Source of the DNA: Colocasia esculenta
Lineage: Eukaryota; Streptophyta; Magnoliopsida; Alismatales; Araceae
Assembly: GCA_014218235.1 (NCBI GenBank)
Contig: CM024759.1
Span: 9,068,712-9,132,711 of the forward strand
DNA length: 64,000 nucleotides
Reading direction: 5' to 3'
Shown here: piece after piece, positions 45,103-57,290 of the stretch
How the letters are laid out: each line of letters opens with the position of its first letter
Position numbering within the stretch: position 1 is the stretch's first letter
Notes under the pieces: model-generated
What the model saw: only the letters and a program-made list of their open reading frames with translations
Told to the model about the DNA's origin: nothing
The model's database searches: none
Program-made: the position numbers and the translations under genes

Positions 45103-45232
45103 TATATAAATAAATGTGCGTCCAGCAGCAGTGGAAGGAGATCCCCATTGTCCTCCCACCACCCAGCTCACTTCTTTCGCTGTTTGAGCACCCACAAGAC
45201 CCAAGCAGCTAGCTAGCACCATATCTCCGTTG
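45103..45232 (+). promoter_or_regulatory. Promoter-like segment with possible non-coding first exon
   Basis: A TATA box (tatataaata, 45103-45112) is followed by a CA/CT-rich leader-like stretch and a good splice donor, gtgagt, at 45233-45238. This looks like a plant 5' UTR exon with a leader intron. No coding exon was found downstream before the mobile elements, so it may be an orphan first exon, a non-coding transcript, or chance. Confidence 0.3.
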
Positions 45233-46931
45233 GTGAGTCTTCTCTCGATCCAGTACTCTTCTTGTGATGGCTTACAATTCGTATTTCAGACTATCTTATA
45301 ATCTATATGATCAGCTGCTCATGCCTAGCTTGCATGATCTCTTTGTTTGATACCTTCTTCATATCTGGCTTTAGCCAGAGGGACTGAGATGGTTGAAAGT
45401 GGGTTTTTTTTTTTTTTTTTCCTGTTCTGTTATTATTTTGTCCCTCTGTCATCTGGGCGTTCTACATCTGTGTTATTTGCTGAACATATATCCTAGTCAA
45501 TAGGGTATGCATGCCAGGTACAAGTACATCTTTGTTATAGATGATCACGAACTAGCGAAGTTGATCCCACAATCTTAGCAACCGGCCAATTTGTTTATTG
45601 GGACTTGGGAGATATTGAAAGATATACTGCACCTATTTAAAAGAGCGAGACCATGAATATATATATATATATATATAGAAAAGAAACAAGAGAGAGAGAT
45701 CTGAAATACGATAGGAGTCCCATACTTCGGAAGAATGAGAATATAGTTGTACGTACGTAAACATCCACAACAACCCACTCTTAAAATTTTAGAAAAATAC
45801 TTAAAAATTATACAGGGCCGGTATTAGATATCCACTTTCATATGGTAGTAAAAACTACCATGCATACTACACAGTGAATGTATACTCATCTGATATCTAT
45901 TCTCATAAAGATAGTGAGTCTCGTCACTATACAAAAGCATATACGGGATAAATATATATCCATCTCTTAAGAAAGAGAACATATGCATGTGAATTCCCAT
46001 CAGGTGTGGGTTTTCATAGTCTTATCTACCTTTTCCTCCTTTGGAAGATTCGAGGAAACATGTTCTCTCTCATGAGAGCTGATCCGATTTGGCCCTTTGT
46101 AAGTGATGGCATAAGTGGGAGAAATATCTTATCGTACAAAGTAGTCTTCCCTACTGTGTGTTATGTTTATCATTTCATGATAAGAATAAAGTTCGGAGAG
46201 TTTCCTTTCCAAATTTGAAGTCTATATATGAAGTTTAAGGACGATGTTAGTATCAAATTGATCCATACATCCTCTGGATAAGAAAAGTGTTGCAAATATG
46301 TCATGTACATATAGTATTTATTGTACACCCAAATATATTGTCTTTTATCAATTTGACGTGATATATATATGAGAATAAGAAAATATGAATACAAATTATT
46401 CACGTTATAAAATAAGTACTGAGACTAGCCATTATATTATATTTTATGTTTTGTCACCTTCATAAGCACCATATATATACATATATATTGGTGAGATAAA
46501 ACACCTTAATTACTATAGACTAATTACATAAAAGTGTGATAATTAAGACACCTCTTAATATATACATTATATATATGTGTATATATACTTAGTACTCTAA
46601 ATATGTATCAAATGCTCCAAGCTTGGCTGGTACAACGTTGGATTCGAATTCGAGTACATCATGGAGCGACGAAGATGATGTGACTGTAACCTATACAGTC
46701 TGCATCAGCACGATGAACGTACCTACGCCCATCGCATGAATAAGGTGTGGACCGAATCATATATATATAGTCGCCGGTTGATCAACAGCCCAATAATCTA
46801 GAAAAATCCGAGCTAAATACTAAGTTGGAATTAATATACCTACCACATCTTTGATAGATGCCTATTATAATGTATGTGTATAATATACACTAGCTATATA
46901 TATATAGGAGAATGATATAGTCTGCTACCAT

Positions 46932-47114
46932 AAGAAAGATTTAGTGCACTTTCATATTGTATTTAAGTGCAATATGATTAGACACTACATCTATGTGGCA
47001 CCTAATAATCAAGTTATCATTTTATCACTCTCTATGAAAGTGGTGCCACATAGATTTATAGTGTCTAGTCATATTATACTTAAGTACAATAAACAAATGT
47101 ACTAAGCCTTTCTC
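46932..47114. mobile_element. Mutator-type foldback MITE (183 bp)
   Basis: The inverted termini aagaaagatttagtgca and (other strand) gagaaaggcttagtaca enclose an almost complete hairpin (ttaagtgcaatatgattagacact ... agtgtctagtcatatta). The direct repeat ctgctaccat (10 bp) is at 46922-46931 and 47115-47124. It is the same family as 61456-61637. Confidence 0.8.
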
Positions 47115-47124
47115 CTGCTACCAT

Positions 47125-47640
47125 ACATTAGTTTGGTCTATTGACAGCGAATTCTATGCACGAGACTTTATATGCGTGGTGCCAATCACTATTCAATTGT
47201 ATTATAGAGGTATTATTAGTCTTGTATTAGATACAGTGAGAATAAATGTGTCTTTAAAAATAAAACTTTTTTTTATTATCTCTATATGGTCCTTTTTTTA
47301 GAGAAAAAGATAAAATTCAAACAAGACAATGCTTCTTAAGAAATATGTTGAAACTTCACACATTAATATTAGCACCATCCATTGAAATCGTACAAGAAAT
47401 TATGTGCCCTACCTAGTGTCTCATTATAACAAGAGATCCAACACATCTTTATCTTTACTAGGGGGTATTTAGAAATATAATTTAGTTTCATATTAAATCT
47501 AGTAAAAATAATAAATATCTATTTATAAATAAGACTCTTTTTTTTTTCTCCTAAGAGAACTCTTTTCTTTGAAAAAGGATATAACACCAAATAGAGATAA
47601 TACTTTCTAGGGGCACACCAAGGTTTATCATGCCGTTGCG
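47125..47640. other. Gene-free AT-rich DNA
   Basis: Poly-T tracts at about 47270 and 47530. Nothing else was recognised. Confidence 0.4.
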
Positions 47641-47649
47641 ATACGGCAG

Positions 47650-48818
47650 CATGGTTCGCCCGTGCCGCCCAAACCGGGGCGGCACGGGCGTACCGTACCG
47701 TGCCCGGCGCCAGCGGCACCCGGGCACGGTCGGGTCACCCCATAATGGGGTGACCCGGGTTAATTTTTTTTTCATAATTTTTTTATATTAGGTATATTAA
47801 ATAATGTAAATGGTGTTCAATTAAGATAAAAATTTAAACATAAATTAATTAAGAGATGATACAAATTATAGTAATTTTAGTTTAATTTTTTAATTATTTT
47901 TTTATCAAGTAAAAATTATCTCAAAAATTAGTAAATCGATTTAATCTCAACATTTAAGGTATCTAATGGTGTTTAATTGAGATGAAATTTCAAAAATAAG
48001 TTAATTAATATGTGATACAAATTGTAATAATTTTAGTTTAATTTTTTAAATTAATTTTTTGTCAAGTAAAAACTGTCCCAAAAATTATTAGGTCGACCTA
48101 ATCTCTACATCTATGCATCAATAACTCATGATATTTATATTTTTATAATTAGTACATTTTTCTAGTAATTATGATGACTTCATATTTGACTTTATTTTCG
48201 AAATCAAATGTCGTCCCGTTGAAGTACGCGCACAGAGAGTTCGTCGTACCTCGACAAACTCTGTCTGCACTTAAGTGGTCTAATTAGTGTCTAATTGAGA
48301 TAAAATTTCAAACATAAATTAATTAAGAGATGATACAAATTATAGTAATTTTATTAATATCTAGGATTAATTAACATTAATAAATGATCGCCCAATGACA
48401 TACTCAGAAGTGCGCGTTCCGACAAGGCGACATCAAAAATTGTAACGAAAATAAATTTTGAGAACACCATAATTTTTAGAAAAATATGGTGATATCAGAA
48501 ATGTAAATATCCGGAATTGTTGACGTACGGATTTCGATATTAAGCCGATGTAACTATTTTTCGGATGATTTTTCACCCAGTGTAAAATAAATTTTAAAAA
48601 TTAAACTAAAATCACCATAATTTGTAAAACTATTACATTAGTTTATAGCTAAAATTTCAACACAAATTGACATTATTTGAATGGGTTTACAAGGTACAGA
48701 ATGAGTTTCAACACAACATGTCAATTTTCCACCGTATCTCAACGGTACGGTACGGTTCGATATGTACCGTACCACGGAGAATACGGAACGGTCGATCCGG
48801 TCGGTACGGCGAACCTTG
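47650..48818. mobile_element. hAT-type non-autonomous element, family C (1169 bp)
   Basis: The left terminus is catggttcgcccgtgccg. The right terminus, on the other strand, is caaggttcgccgtaccg. The perfect 8-bp TSD tacggcag is at 47642-47649 and 48819-48826. Subterminal parts are rich in gtaccgtaccg/cggtacggt words. The AT-rich interior has two or three diverged copies of a block with attaattaagagatgatacaaatt (47840-47880, 47995-48030, 48310-48345) but no transposase. Confidence 0.85.
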
Positions 48819-49073
48819 TACGGCAGTGGCACAGCTTATGCCATAGCTAGTTGTCAAAGCCAAAAACTATTTTTAAATAATTCACATCGATAATAGACGT
48901 AACATGACTGAATAAGAATATTGTTTAATTAATCTGCATCAGCTTATGCCATAGCCAGTAGTCAAAACCAAAAACTTCCCCAGATGAAGGGAGATCTGGC
49001 AAAACTTAGCAATAGTTAGTTGCCAGGTGCCTAATTCCTACTTGCACACACACAGCCCTATACTTTTTAAATG

Positions 49074-49236
49074 AAAAAAATTTAGTGTATTTGAGAATTA
49101 TATATTGTATATATATATATATATATATTTAGCATTCTTATTAGTCAATACGCTTAGAGGCACATTGTACTTATTTAATAAGAAATTAAAATATATGAAA
49201 AAGTGTAATTCTCAAGTACATTTAATTTTCTTTTTT
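49074..49236. mobile_element. Foldback MITE-like element
   Basis: The left arm aatttagtgtatttgagaat at about 49079 and the right arm attctcaagtacatttaatt at about 49207 are imperfect complements. An (AT)n tract lies in the interior. No clear TSD. Confidence 0.5.
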
Positions 49237-49537
49237 AAGAACAAGTGGTTAGAGAAACTGGTGTGGATTACTTAAAACAGTATCGTCTTATTAAAATTTT
49301 TAGTGTATTTTTAGTCTTTTTATTTTTCAGTAAATTGACATCAGAGTTTGTACACAGGTAATAGGTAACGACCCCCATTGGCAGCTAGAGCACCCTGAAA
49401 CTGGTACCTCGGCGTGCGCAAGCAAGCGCTCATGGTCCCTCTGTGAGGTAGGACGTCCTACACCGTAAGAACGCTGCGGCTGCCCTGTAAAGTTGTCCCC
49501 TCGATCTCTGTCTCTTCTTCTCCACTGCGCTCCGGGC

Positions 49538-49540
<3 letters not shown>

Positions 49541-49586
<46 letters not shown>

Positions 49587-49612
49587 TCTTCTTCTTCTCT
49601 CTCTCTCTCTCG
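49541..49612. repeat. (CT)n and (CTT)n microsatellite
   Basis: A long CT run (about 49541-49581), then CTT units, then CT again. The minus-strand frames across it encode only RE-type dipeptide repeats and are artefacts. Confidence 0.9.
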
Positions 49613-50193
49613 TGACTGTCCACTTGTCCACACCTCTCTCCCTCACAGAGTCGTGGCAGACCGGAGCTCCTCTCTGATGTCCCAAAAGAACCATGCCGAA
49701 GAGGAATTTTCTCACGTTCTGTACTTGGGAAATCATCATCCTCTTTGTCCCTGCTTGAGATGACGGCTCAAACAGATAGACTCAAAACCAGAAGAAGTCA
49801 TCACTCATCATCACATCAAACACTCACTCGGAGATTTTTCCACAACTTTCATCTCTCTCTTCTATTTAAGAGAGAAATTTACTGTCTACCTCTTTACCTC
49901 TTTTAGATTAGATTCTTGGATATGGTTTGGTAACATTTTAAAGTGTAAATTTTAATCATTTAATGATTAAAGATATATATTTTCTCTCTCTAATTATCAA
50001 ACATGTAAAATAGATTTTAGATTGTGTAATAATTAATATATTTTAAGAGAGATGAGAGAGATAGAGAGAAAAAAATGTAATGATAATGTCTTGAATTTTA
50101 GGCTTTAAAAATGAGTGTAAGAGAGTTTTTTAGGAGATTTAAGATTGCAAAAAAAAAAATGAAATTTCTAAAAATATTATCAAACGATGTCTT

Positions 50194-50913
50194 TGTGGTG
50201 GTCTAATCCTGTTTGGCTGGAACCAAACGGACCTCCACTAGAGAGAATTGGGAAGACGGACGCCGGTGCGGACGGGAGCCTGCAAGACCAGAAATGAATC
50301 AGGGGGCCCGGTGAAGACCGGGGAAACCCTCCGATGCCTAAGTCAGTCCAGAGCTTGCAAGGCAGGGGGTTTCAGAGTATGAGAGTGTGTTCGCGTAAGA
50401 GAAAACGTACCGTTGCATGGTACTGTACCTGTTCTTTTATAGGTGTTGGTGTCAAGGACAACGTGCGTAACATTAGTATATCGTGCCTGAAAAGGCGCCT
50501 TGATGGGCGCGCATAACGGAAGGAGTTATGCGCTCAGGTGCCCGTTGGGATGGCAGGCAGTTCGTGCCTCTTGATGATGGAACGCGTGGCCTGGGGTGGT
50601 TATAACCGCAACGTAAGCCAGAGAGCCTGCTCGGCACCCTCTGGACACACCTTCCGAGCAGGTGACCCACATGGGGCTTGAACGTGATGTTCGGTGATAT
50701 CCAGGTTGTACCGCGCAGCAGGATTGACGCTCTTGTTCGGAAGCCGTCCGCTGACGAGCTCGGCAATGCTCCGCTAGGGGTGATTGGCGCGTGGGCCCCC
50801 TTGCATCTAATCCGCACGGAGGCGTGGGACCGTACGGGGAGGTCGCGTCACAGAGAGAAGGCACTGATGGGCCTTGACGCATTGGGCTTAGGTGGCAGGA
50901 AACAGCCACCACA
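50194..50913 (-). repeat. 3' LTR of the Tat-type element
   Basis: 720 bp. Begins tgtggtggtctaatcc, ends cagccaccaca. Confidence 0.92.
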
Positions 50914-51216
50914 CTTGCCCCCCACGCCCTCAAGTGGCTCAGAAGCCGGGGCGCTTGAGGGCGGCGCCCTGCTCGGGTGTCATCTCCGCCATAAATGCGG
51001 TATCGTCCTCGGAGATCCGAACAGACCTGTAGTGGCGCTTTTACAGAGGGGTTCGCCTCGAAGACGAGGCTTTCATGATGACCAAGTGGGTCGTGTCAAA
51101 CTCGGAATGTCACACGCCAGGCCCGAACGGTCACCCGCGGGTCATTCGAGAAGAGACTTGGAGTGGAGGGAAATGCTGTTTCCAGCCCCGCTTCGAATTT
51201 CGCGCCTCACCTTCCT

Positions 51217-51223
51217 TATAAGG
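51217..51223 (+). promoter_or_regulatory. Possible TATA box of the antisense gene
   Basis: tataagg lies about 155 bp upstream of the ATG at 51375, in a spacer that belongs neither to the LTR nor to the antisense frame. The distance suits a short leader. Confidence 0.35.
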
Positions 51224-51374
51224 AAAGGGAGGGGGTGAGAGCAGGGTCTTCGTCTTCGAAAAGTTTTCCAGAGTCCACTGCTTCCCAAGCCGCTCGCCAT
51301 CTCCTCCCTCGAGCTTTCCTTCGCTCCCGTACTTCTTCTTCTTCTTCGTGCGTTGTGCTCTCCGCCTTCCAGTA

Positions 51375-54028
51375 ATGGCCCAGAAGGGAAAGGAGATCGT
51401 TGAAGCCAGCGGGATGCCGCCGGTGGGAGCGAAAGCAGCGAAGTATCGGAGCTTCGAGGGTCTCCGAGAGCGCTTCCGGATAGGTGAGGAGTACGACATC
51501 GTCCTGATGCGTGAGGACGAGTCGTACCTAACCACGAGGCCGGGGTGCTTCGTGCTTTCACTGGACCTGCTGGAGGCTGGTCTCCGGCTGCCGATGCCGG
51601 AGATTGCAAAGGAGCTGCTCCGAGCTGGAAAGTGGCGCCTATTCAGTTGACGCCCAACTGTGGAGGACCATATTCGTCTTCTGCATCATATGCAGGAAGA
51701 GGAAGATCGAAGCGACTGCGGAGATCTTCCAGAATCACTTCAGCCTGGTGTGCTCCCCACAGTCCGGGATGGGGATCGTGTACGTAAAACACCGTACAAA
51801 CCGGAAGCGGATCAACTTCTCGCCCCGACTGTCCAACAACAAGGGGTGGACAGGGCGCCTCTTTTCCGTGGGGCGAAGAAAGGGAGCGAACATCCCCGAG
51901 TGGGACTTCCCCGTGAGGGTGGTGGAGCCCCTGAGGAAGGCGGACATGACCCCTTTCTTGATTCGGGAGGCAGCCGCGGCCTCCCAGTCGCTGAACACGG
52001 TCGGGGTGAACCACGCCGAGGGGTACCTGACCGAGTACAAGCTTGTGAAATGCAAGCTTAGCCGTGCCTGGGGTAAGTCTTCTGCTGCTCTGCTCGTTTT
52101 CTTTTCTCACATACATGGGTTCTAACCCTTCTTCTGCTTCTTCTAGACGACGAAGAAATAGCTGCTGGTCGGGACCAGAAGGAGATGGCAACTATGCCGA
52201 GATGATCCCCGTTAACCTTTGCTTAGTAAGGCTGGACGAGGAGGCTCCGCGAAGGGCCCGCGCAGAAAGCGAAGGCCGTGGCGAGAGGAGGTGCCGCGAA
52301 GGAGGCACTTGAGACGGCGACGACCGCAGGGGCGGCTTCTCTCCCTCAACCGAAGAGGAAGGAGAAGCGCAAGGCGGCCCGGGTGGAGTCGCAGGCCGGG
52401 GGCCGCACCTCCGAAGAGGAGGTGTCCTACGAGCCCCGGGCTCACAAGAAGAAGAAGGCGACGAAATCGATGCTGCACGTTGCAGAGAGCGCCGCGGCAG
52501 TGGAGGATGAAGAGGAGGATCTTGAGCCTCTGCTAGCTCGAAGCTCTCGCCAGCGTACGGGGACGCCCGAGGAGAGGGCGTTCGCAACTCCAGCTGTGGA
52601 CCGTTCGAAGGTGGTCATGAAGATGTCCGCCGAGCTGGGCCTGATTATGGTCAGCGATGAATCGGACCGCTCCGAGGGCGGGCGAAATCGCCGGTGCGCG
52701 AGACCCAAGAAGTCCTGCCCGGTGAAGGGAGCGCCGAGCAGGGTGGCGCGCCAGACGAGGGTGCACAGCTCGGTGCCGAGGACGGGGCAGTCGCCACAGA
52801 CTTCACTCCTGCTCCAGTAGCTGATTACGGTTCTGGCGAGGTAGTTCTTCCGAGGGGGGATATTCCGCAAGGAAGTGGAGACATCCTGCCCCCCATGCCC
52901 CCTACCTCAGTGATCACCGAAGGCCGTGTAGTCAGTGAGGATGCAGCCGAGGTGATTGCTGAGGATATTGTAGTCGGCGAGAGTGCAGCCGTCCTCGAGG
53001 AGGAAAGCACTCAAGGTCCTGAAGATGCCGAGGAGGGCCGTGCAACAGCCTTTGCAGCATCCGTTACCGATGACGGTGGGGAGGTGCGGCCGGCAACAAG
53101 GCATGAGGCCGTTGGGGCGGGTCGAGCTTCGGCTTCGACGAGCGTTGTTGCCATGACCTCCAGGTCGGGCCGGCAGAAGGACCTTGTGATTGATGTCGCC
53201 CCGATCCCGTCTGCCGCTGCTGCGGCTGGAGACGAAAGTTCCGGGGACGACGACAGGCCTCTGACGGAGGTGCTGCGCCGAAGACTCCCCGAGGTGCCCT
53301 CGGTGGCGGCGCTGGAGGCGACGCTTTGTCGTGTCGAAATGTCGCCAAGGAAGCTGCCCCCTAGCCTGACTGCCTCTTACCTTGAACGCCTAGCAAGGTG
53401 TCAGGACCTTCCCGCCGAAAGGACTCCGGAGGTGCAAACAGAAGAATACCATCCCGAGAACCAAGATAATGACGTGGCGAGCGACGTCGATCTGGAGGCT
53501 CTTGTGGACGGGGTATCCACATCGCTGGGCATTCTGAAGGCTCTGGCTGCTCGGTCCCGGAAGCAGAAATACCTATACGAAGCGCAGTCAGCTTTCTGCA
53601 AGGAACTCACGGCGAGGCACAAGGCTCGCGAGGCGAATTTGGAGGAGGAGGTGAAGAACCTCAAGACTGCCCTTCAAACCTCGGAGCTGAATGTCGCCGT
53701 GGCCCGGGCCGAGAAGGAAGCTCTGGCCAAGGTGGTCTCAGATGCCGGGGTCCGTGCCGTGACGGATTACAAAACCGGATCTGATTATAAGGAGGAATTG
53801 GAGCAGTATGAGGCCCGCTGCTACAGAGTAGGTCTTAACGCTGGAAGGGAGTTCGGAGAGAGTTTATCTTGGGTCGAGAGCGCCCGAGAAGCTTTCGAGG
53901 CCGCTGTTCGGAAGTGCAGGCGCCGGACCAATGATGCCCGCTTGGATGATGTGCGCTTCACGCAATTCCAATCTGGGCGGATGCCTTCTTCAGATGAAGG
54001 TGCTAGCCCTTCCGAACAGGCTCCTTAG
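51375..54028 (+). pseudogene. Antisense gene of the Tat element (gypsy-type 'transposase_28'-like protein), frame-broken
   Basis: The start is ATG 51375 (MAQKGKEIVEASG). The N-terminal part, with ...YKSFEGL-like, LSLDLLEAGLRLPM, KVAPIQLTPNC and IFQNHFSLVCSPQSG, then NFSPRLSNNKGWTGRLFSVG, VRVVEPLRKADMTPFLIREA and VGVNHAEGYLTEYKLVKC, is the conserved domain annotated as putative gypsy-type transposon protein (Pfam Transposase_28). It ends SRAWG at a splice donor, and a 74-bp intron follows (52073-52146). The rest is a Lys/Arg- and Glu-rich middle, and from 52694 a 444-codon frame with a coiled-coil region (about 53560-53960, HKAREANLEEEVKNLKTALQ) and a stop at 54026-54028. Frameshifts near 51600, 51660, 52200 and 52690 break the reading frame. 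Its role in the element is unknown. Confidence 0.8.
52073..52146 (+). other. Intron in the antisense gene
   Basis: GTAAGT donor, long pyrimidine tract, ttctag acceptor. Splicing joins SRAWG to DDEEIAAGRDQKEM in frame (phase 1). The intron is on the strand opposite to gag-pol, so it is evidence for a real plus-strand transcript. Confidence 0.75.
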
Positions 54029-54338
54029 CTTTTTCCTGTTCCATGTCCTTCTTATACTTTTTTGTAACTGCGGCCAAGAAGGGCCTGTATGTAAGCAAAA
54101 AAACTTTTTGTAAATGGAATCTTCTGCTCATGAGCTTGTCTTATAGCTTCACTTTCTCTATCTTCTCCCTTTTTGTTGGTTGTTCCTGCTCGGATCGGAA
54201 TCCGTTAGCTTCATAAGCGTTGCATGTAAGACGGGATCGTTGGGAACCGTAAAGGAGGTTCCGATCAGGTGTATACGCCAAATGCTTATGAAACAACAGG
54301 AGTAGGGAGGAGAGAGGTAGGATGCTGAAAGAAGGCTT

Positions 54339-55373
54339 TTATAAATGATAAGCCTTAAGATTAGAGACATGCCAAGTTCTGGGTATGGCTTCGCCACTAG
54401 GGGTAGTTAGCTTATATGAGTCTTTTCCGAGGACATGGGTGACCTGATAAGGTCCTTCCCATTTGATGGCAAGTTTGCCGACTGCTCTTCGGGGGTCCGA
54501 AGCCGAACAGCGGTGCAAGACCAAATCTCCTACGTTGAACCGCCTTTCCTTGACTCGCGCGTTATAATACTGTGCGAGTCGTTGCTGGTAAGAAACGAGG
54601 CGAATGCTGGCGTCGCTTTGTCGTTCTCCAAGCATGTCCAAGTTTTCCCGAAGAGCACGGTTATTGGCGGCTTCGTCGAAGTGGGTTGTTCGGATGGTTG
54701 GAAGGGCTACTTCCAGAGGTACAACTGCTTCCGAGCCGTAGGCCAAGTGGAAAGGTTTTTCCCCTGTAGCTACCTGAGCAGTCGTTCGGTGACACCAAAG
54801 GACGTTTGGGAGCTCGTCAATCCACGATCCACCTGCAGCTTCCACTCTTGTGCGGATCCCGTGCAGCAGTGTTCGGTTGGCGTTTTCAACCAAACCATTA
54901 GCCTGGGGATGAGCCACGGAGGTGAAGTGGTTGTAGATCCCGAGCTCGGCGCATTTCTGCTTGAAGAAGGTGCTGTCAAACTGCTTCCCATTGTCAGAGG
55001 TGATCACCCTTGGGACGCCAAACCTGCAGAGAAGGTTCATCCAGATGAACTTCCATGCGGCTTGTTCGGTGATTGTGGCAACGGGTTCAGCCTCGATCCA
55101 TTTAGTGAAGAAATCGATGGCCACGAATAGAAAACTTCTTCTGCCCCTGGGCCTCTGGAAAGGGACCCAGGATATCAATGCCCCATCTGGCGAAAGGGCG
55201 CGCTCGAACATGCTGTGAAGCTGTTCGGCAGGCTGCTTGATGAGTTCTCCGAACTTTGTGCATTCTGGACATTTCCTGACAAAGGACATGCAATCCTTCT
55301 GAAGAGAAGGCCACCAGAACCCTGCTCGATGATGCTGCGTGCTAGCGTTCTGCCCCCCAGGTGGCTTCCGCAC
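54339..55373 (-). pseudogene. Tat-element integrase
   Basis: Open for 344 codons. The zinc-binding H-x3-4-H...C-x2-C end shows as QHHRAGFWWP ... KCPECTKFG. The catalytic core has VAIDFFTKWIEAEPV, ITSDNGKQFDS (second Asp) and SVAHPQANGLVENANRTLL (Glu). The C-terminal part has FNVGDLVLHR and KWEGPYQVTHV. By itself this domain looks intact. It ends 311 bp from the last codon of the antisense gene. Upstream pol is broken, so a full polyprotein cannot be made. Confidence 0.85.
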
Positions 55374-57290
55374 AGCCCCTCGTGAACTTCTTCTGTGGCC
55401 GCAAGGGCCTCCTCAGGATTGAGGCAACGTAGAAGAGGTCTTGCAAGGGACCGTCGTACAGCTTGCCTTCTACGAGGGTGAATGTTTGAACGCATCCTGA
55501 CTTTCCGAGCTTCGCCCTGTTCGGCGGAGCGAAGCTCACCCCGAAGTAAGTACGCCAAGAGAGGGTCCACCCACTCGAAGTTGGTGGGCCCGTTTCTATG
55601 GCTGCTACATCTATCTCTGTGCTCGGTAAGACGAGCTCTTCAATAAACATGGAGCGGGAAGGGGCGATGTCACCTGAAGATGCCAGTTTGGCCAGTGCAT
55701 TAGCTCGCGCATTCTGCTCCCGTGGAACATGTATAACTTCGAAGTATTCGAGGCTCTCTATCTGGCTCTTGACCTGTTGGAGGTATTGAGCCATGCGGGG
55801 TTCCCTCGCTCCGAACTGTCCGCTCACCTGGCTGGCAACCAGTTGAGAGTCACTAAAGACTCTAAGCCGAATGGCTCCAAGGTGCCTAGCCATGCGGATA
55901 CCGACAACAAAGCTTCGTATTTGGCCACGTTGTTGGAGGCCGGAAAGCGAAACGGAGGGCCTATTGGAACTCTAACCCCTCCGGGAGGTGAGGACCAACC
56001 CGCTCCACTTCCGTGACACAAGAGGATCCGTCAACGTAAAGCTCCCATGGGGGTTCGTCTGCCAACGGTGGATCCTGCTCGGCCGGAAGGTACATTCCGC
56101 CACGAAGTCTGCTAGCGTCTGCGCTTTGACCGCCGTCCTGGTCGAAAGCTATGTCAACTCACCAAGCTCTATCGCCCCTTAACCAACCTGCCGGAAGCCT
56201 CCGGCCGCTGAAGGATGGATTTCAGCGGCTGATCGTTAGAATTGTCACGGAATGGGCCTGAAAAAGGGCCTAAGCTTCCGAGCGCCGTGACGAGAGCAAG
56301 GGCAGTTTTTCTGCTCTGGGTACCTCCTTTCAGCTTCTTGGAGGACCCTGCTGATGTAGTATACCAGATGCTGCACCGCTCCCACTTCTCTGATCAAGAC
56401 TGCACTGATGGAGTGTTCGGTGACCAAGGTACACGAACAGAGGTTCCCCGAGCACAGGCTTTGAGAGAATAGGAGGGGCTGCCACGTATGCCTTCAGCTC
56501 GGAAGGTAGCCTCGCATCCTTCAGTCCACCGTACTTGCCCCCCTTGCTTCGAGGCGCTTTTAGGCCTCGAGCACTTGAAGAAGTTAAAACTTCTTTCCGC
56601 TGCTCGGGACATGAACCGTTCAGTGCAGCAAGACGTCCTGTCAGACGTTGGACGTCGTGCACTGTCTTTGGACTGCTCATCTCAAGCACGGCTTGGATTT
56701 TCTCCGGGTTTGCCTCTATTCCTCTGTTTGACACGAGGAAACCGAGGAACTTGCCCGACCGAACACCAAACGCGCACTTGGCAGGTTGAGCTTCAATTGT
56801 ACTTTCGCATAGTTGCGAAAGTTTCTTGGAGGTCAGAAATATGGTCAGTGCTCGGAAGCGTTTTGACCAGCATGTCATCCACATAGAATTCCATTTGCTG
56901 CACCCGATCTGCTGCTCGAACATCTTGTTGACCAGCCGCTGGTATCCTCCCCATGTTCTTTTAGACCGAAGACATTCTGGTAAACAATATAAGCCTAGGT
57001 CTGTGACGAACGTCGTGGCGTCTTGATCTGGGGGATGCATACTGATATGGTGGTACCAGAGTAGGCATCCAAAAAGCTGAGAAGCTCGTGTCCGGAAGTA
57101 GCATCCACCAGCTGGTCAATGCGTGGCAGAGGGAAGTTGTCCTTGGGCGTTGCTTTATTGAGATCTTTGTAATCCACGCACACACGCCATTTACCGTTGG
57201 CCTTTGCGTACGAGGACCACTTTGGAGATCCATCTTGGATATTGGGCTTCTCGGAGGAGCCCAACAGTTCGTCTCTTGACTATGTATCCT
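55342..57290 (-). pseudogene. Tat-element reverse transcriptase and RNase H, frame-broken
   Basis: RT motifs are spread over several frames. From 57264 leftwards come WRVCVDYKDLNKATPKDNFPL, then IDQLVDATSGHELLSFLDAYSG. The DDM region near 56870 is altered, and KCAFGVRSGKFLGFLVSNRGIEANPEKI follows. RNase H shows ASNNVAKYEALL (about 55930), RVFSDSQLVASQVSGQF and HVPREQNARANALAKLAS. There are at least four frame changes. The function would be cDNA synthesis and RNA removal, now lost. Confidence 0.82.

Larger units (their letters stand above)
40934..46921. other. Long AT-rich intergenic region
   Basis: No gene is supported. The open frames here are short and have no recognisable motifs. Sub-features are a foldback cluster (41876-42277), a dispersed repeat (42745-42893) and a promoter-like segment near 45103. 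Confidence 0.45.
48827..50188. other. Gene-free DNA with small repeats
   Basis: No coding region. A duplicated word cagcttatgccatag occurs at 48832 and 48949 with related flanks. Microsatellites and a foldback element are listed separately. Confidence 0.4.

Noticed and set aside
49327..49739. Arg/Glu-repeat reading frames
   Set aside because: Translation of the (CT)n/(CTT)n microsatellite.
50678..51238. 186-codon plus-strand frame
   Set aside because: It lies mostly in the 3' LTR of the gypsy element; the matching stretch in the other LTR is also open, so it reflects GC-rich LTR sequence and not a gene.
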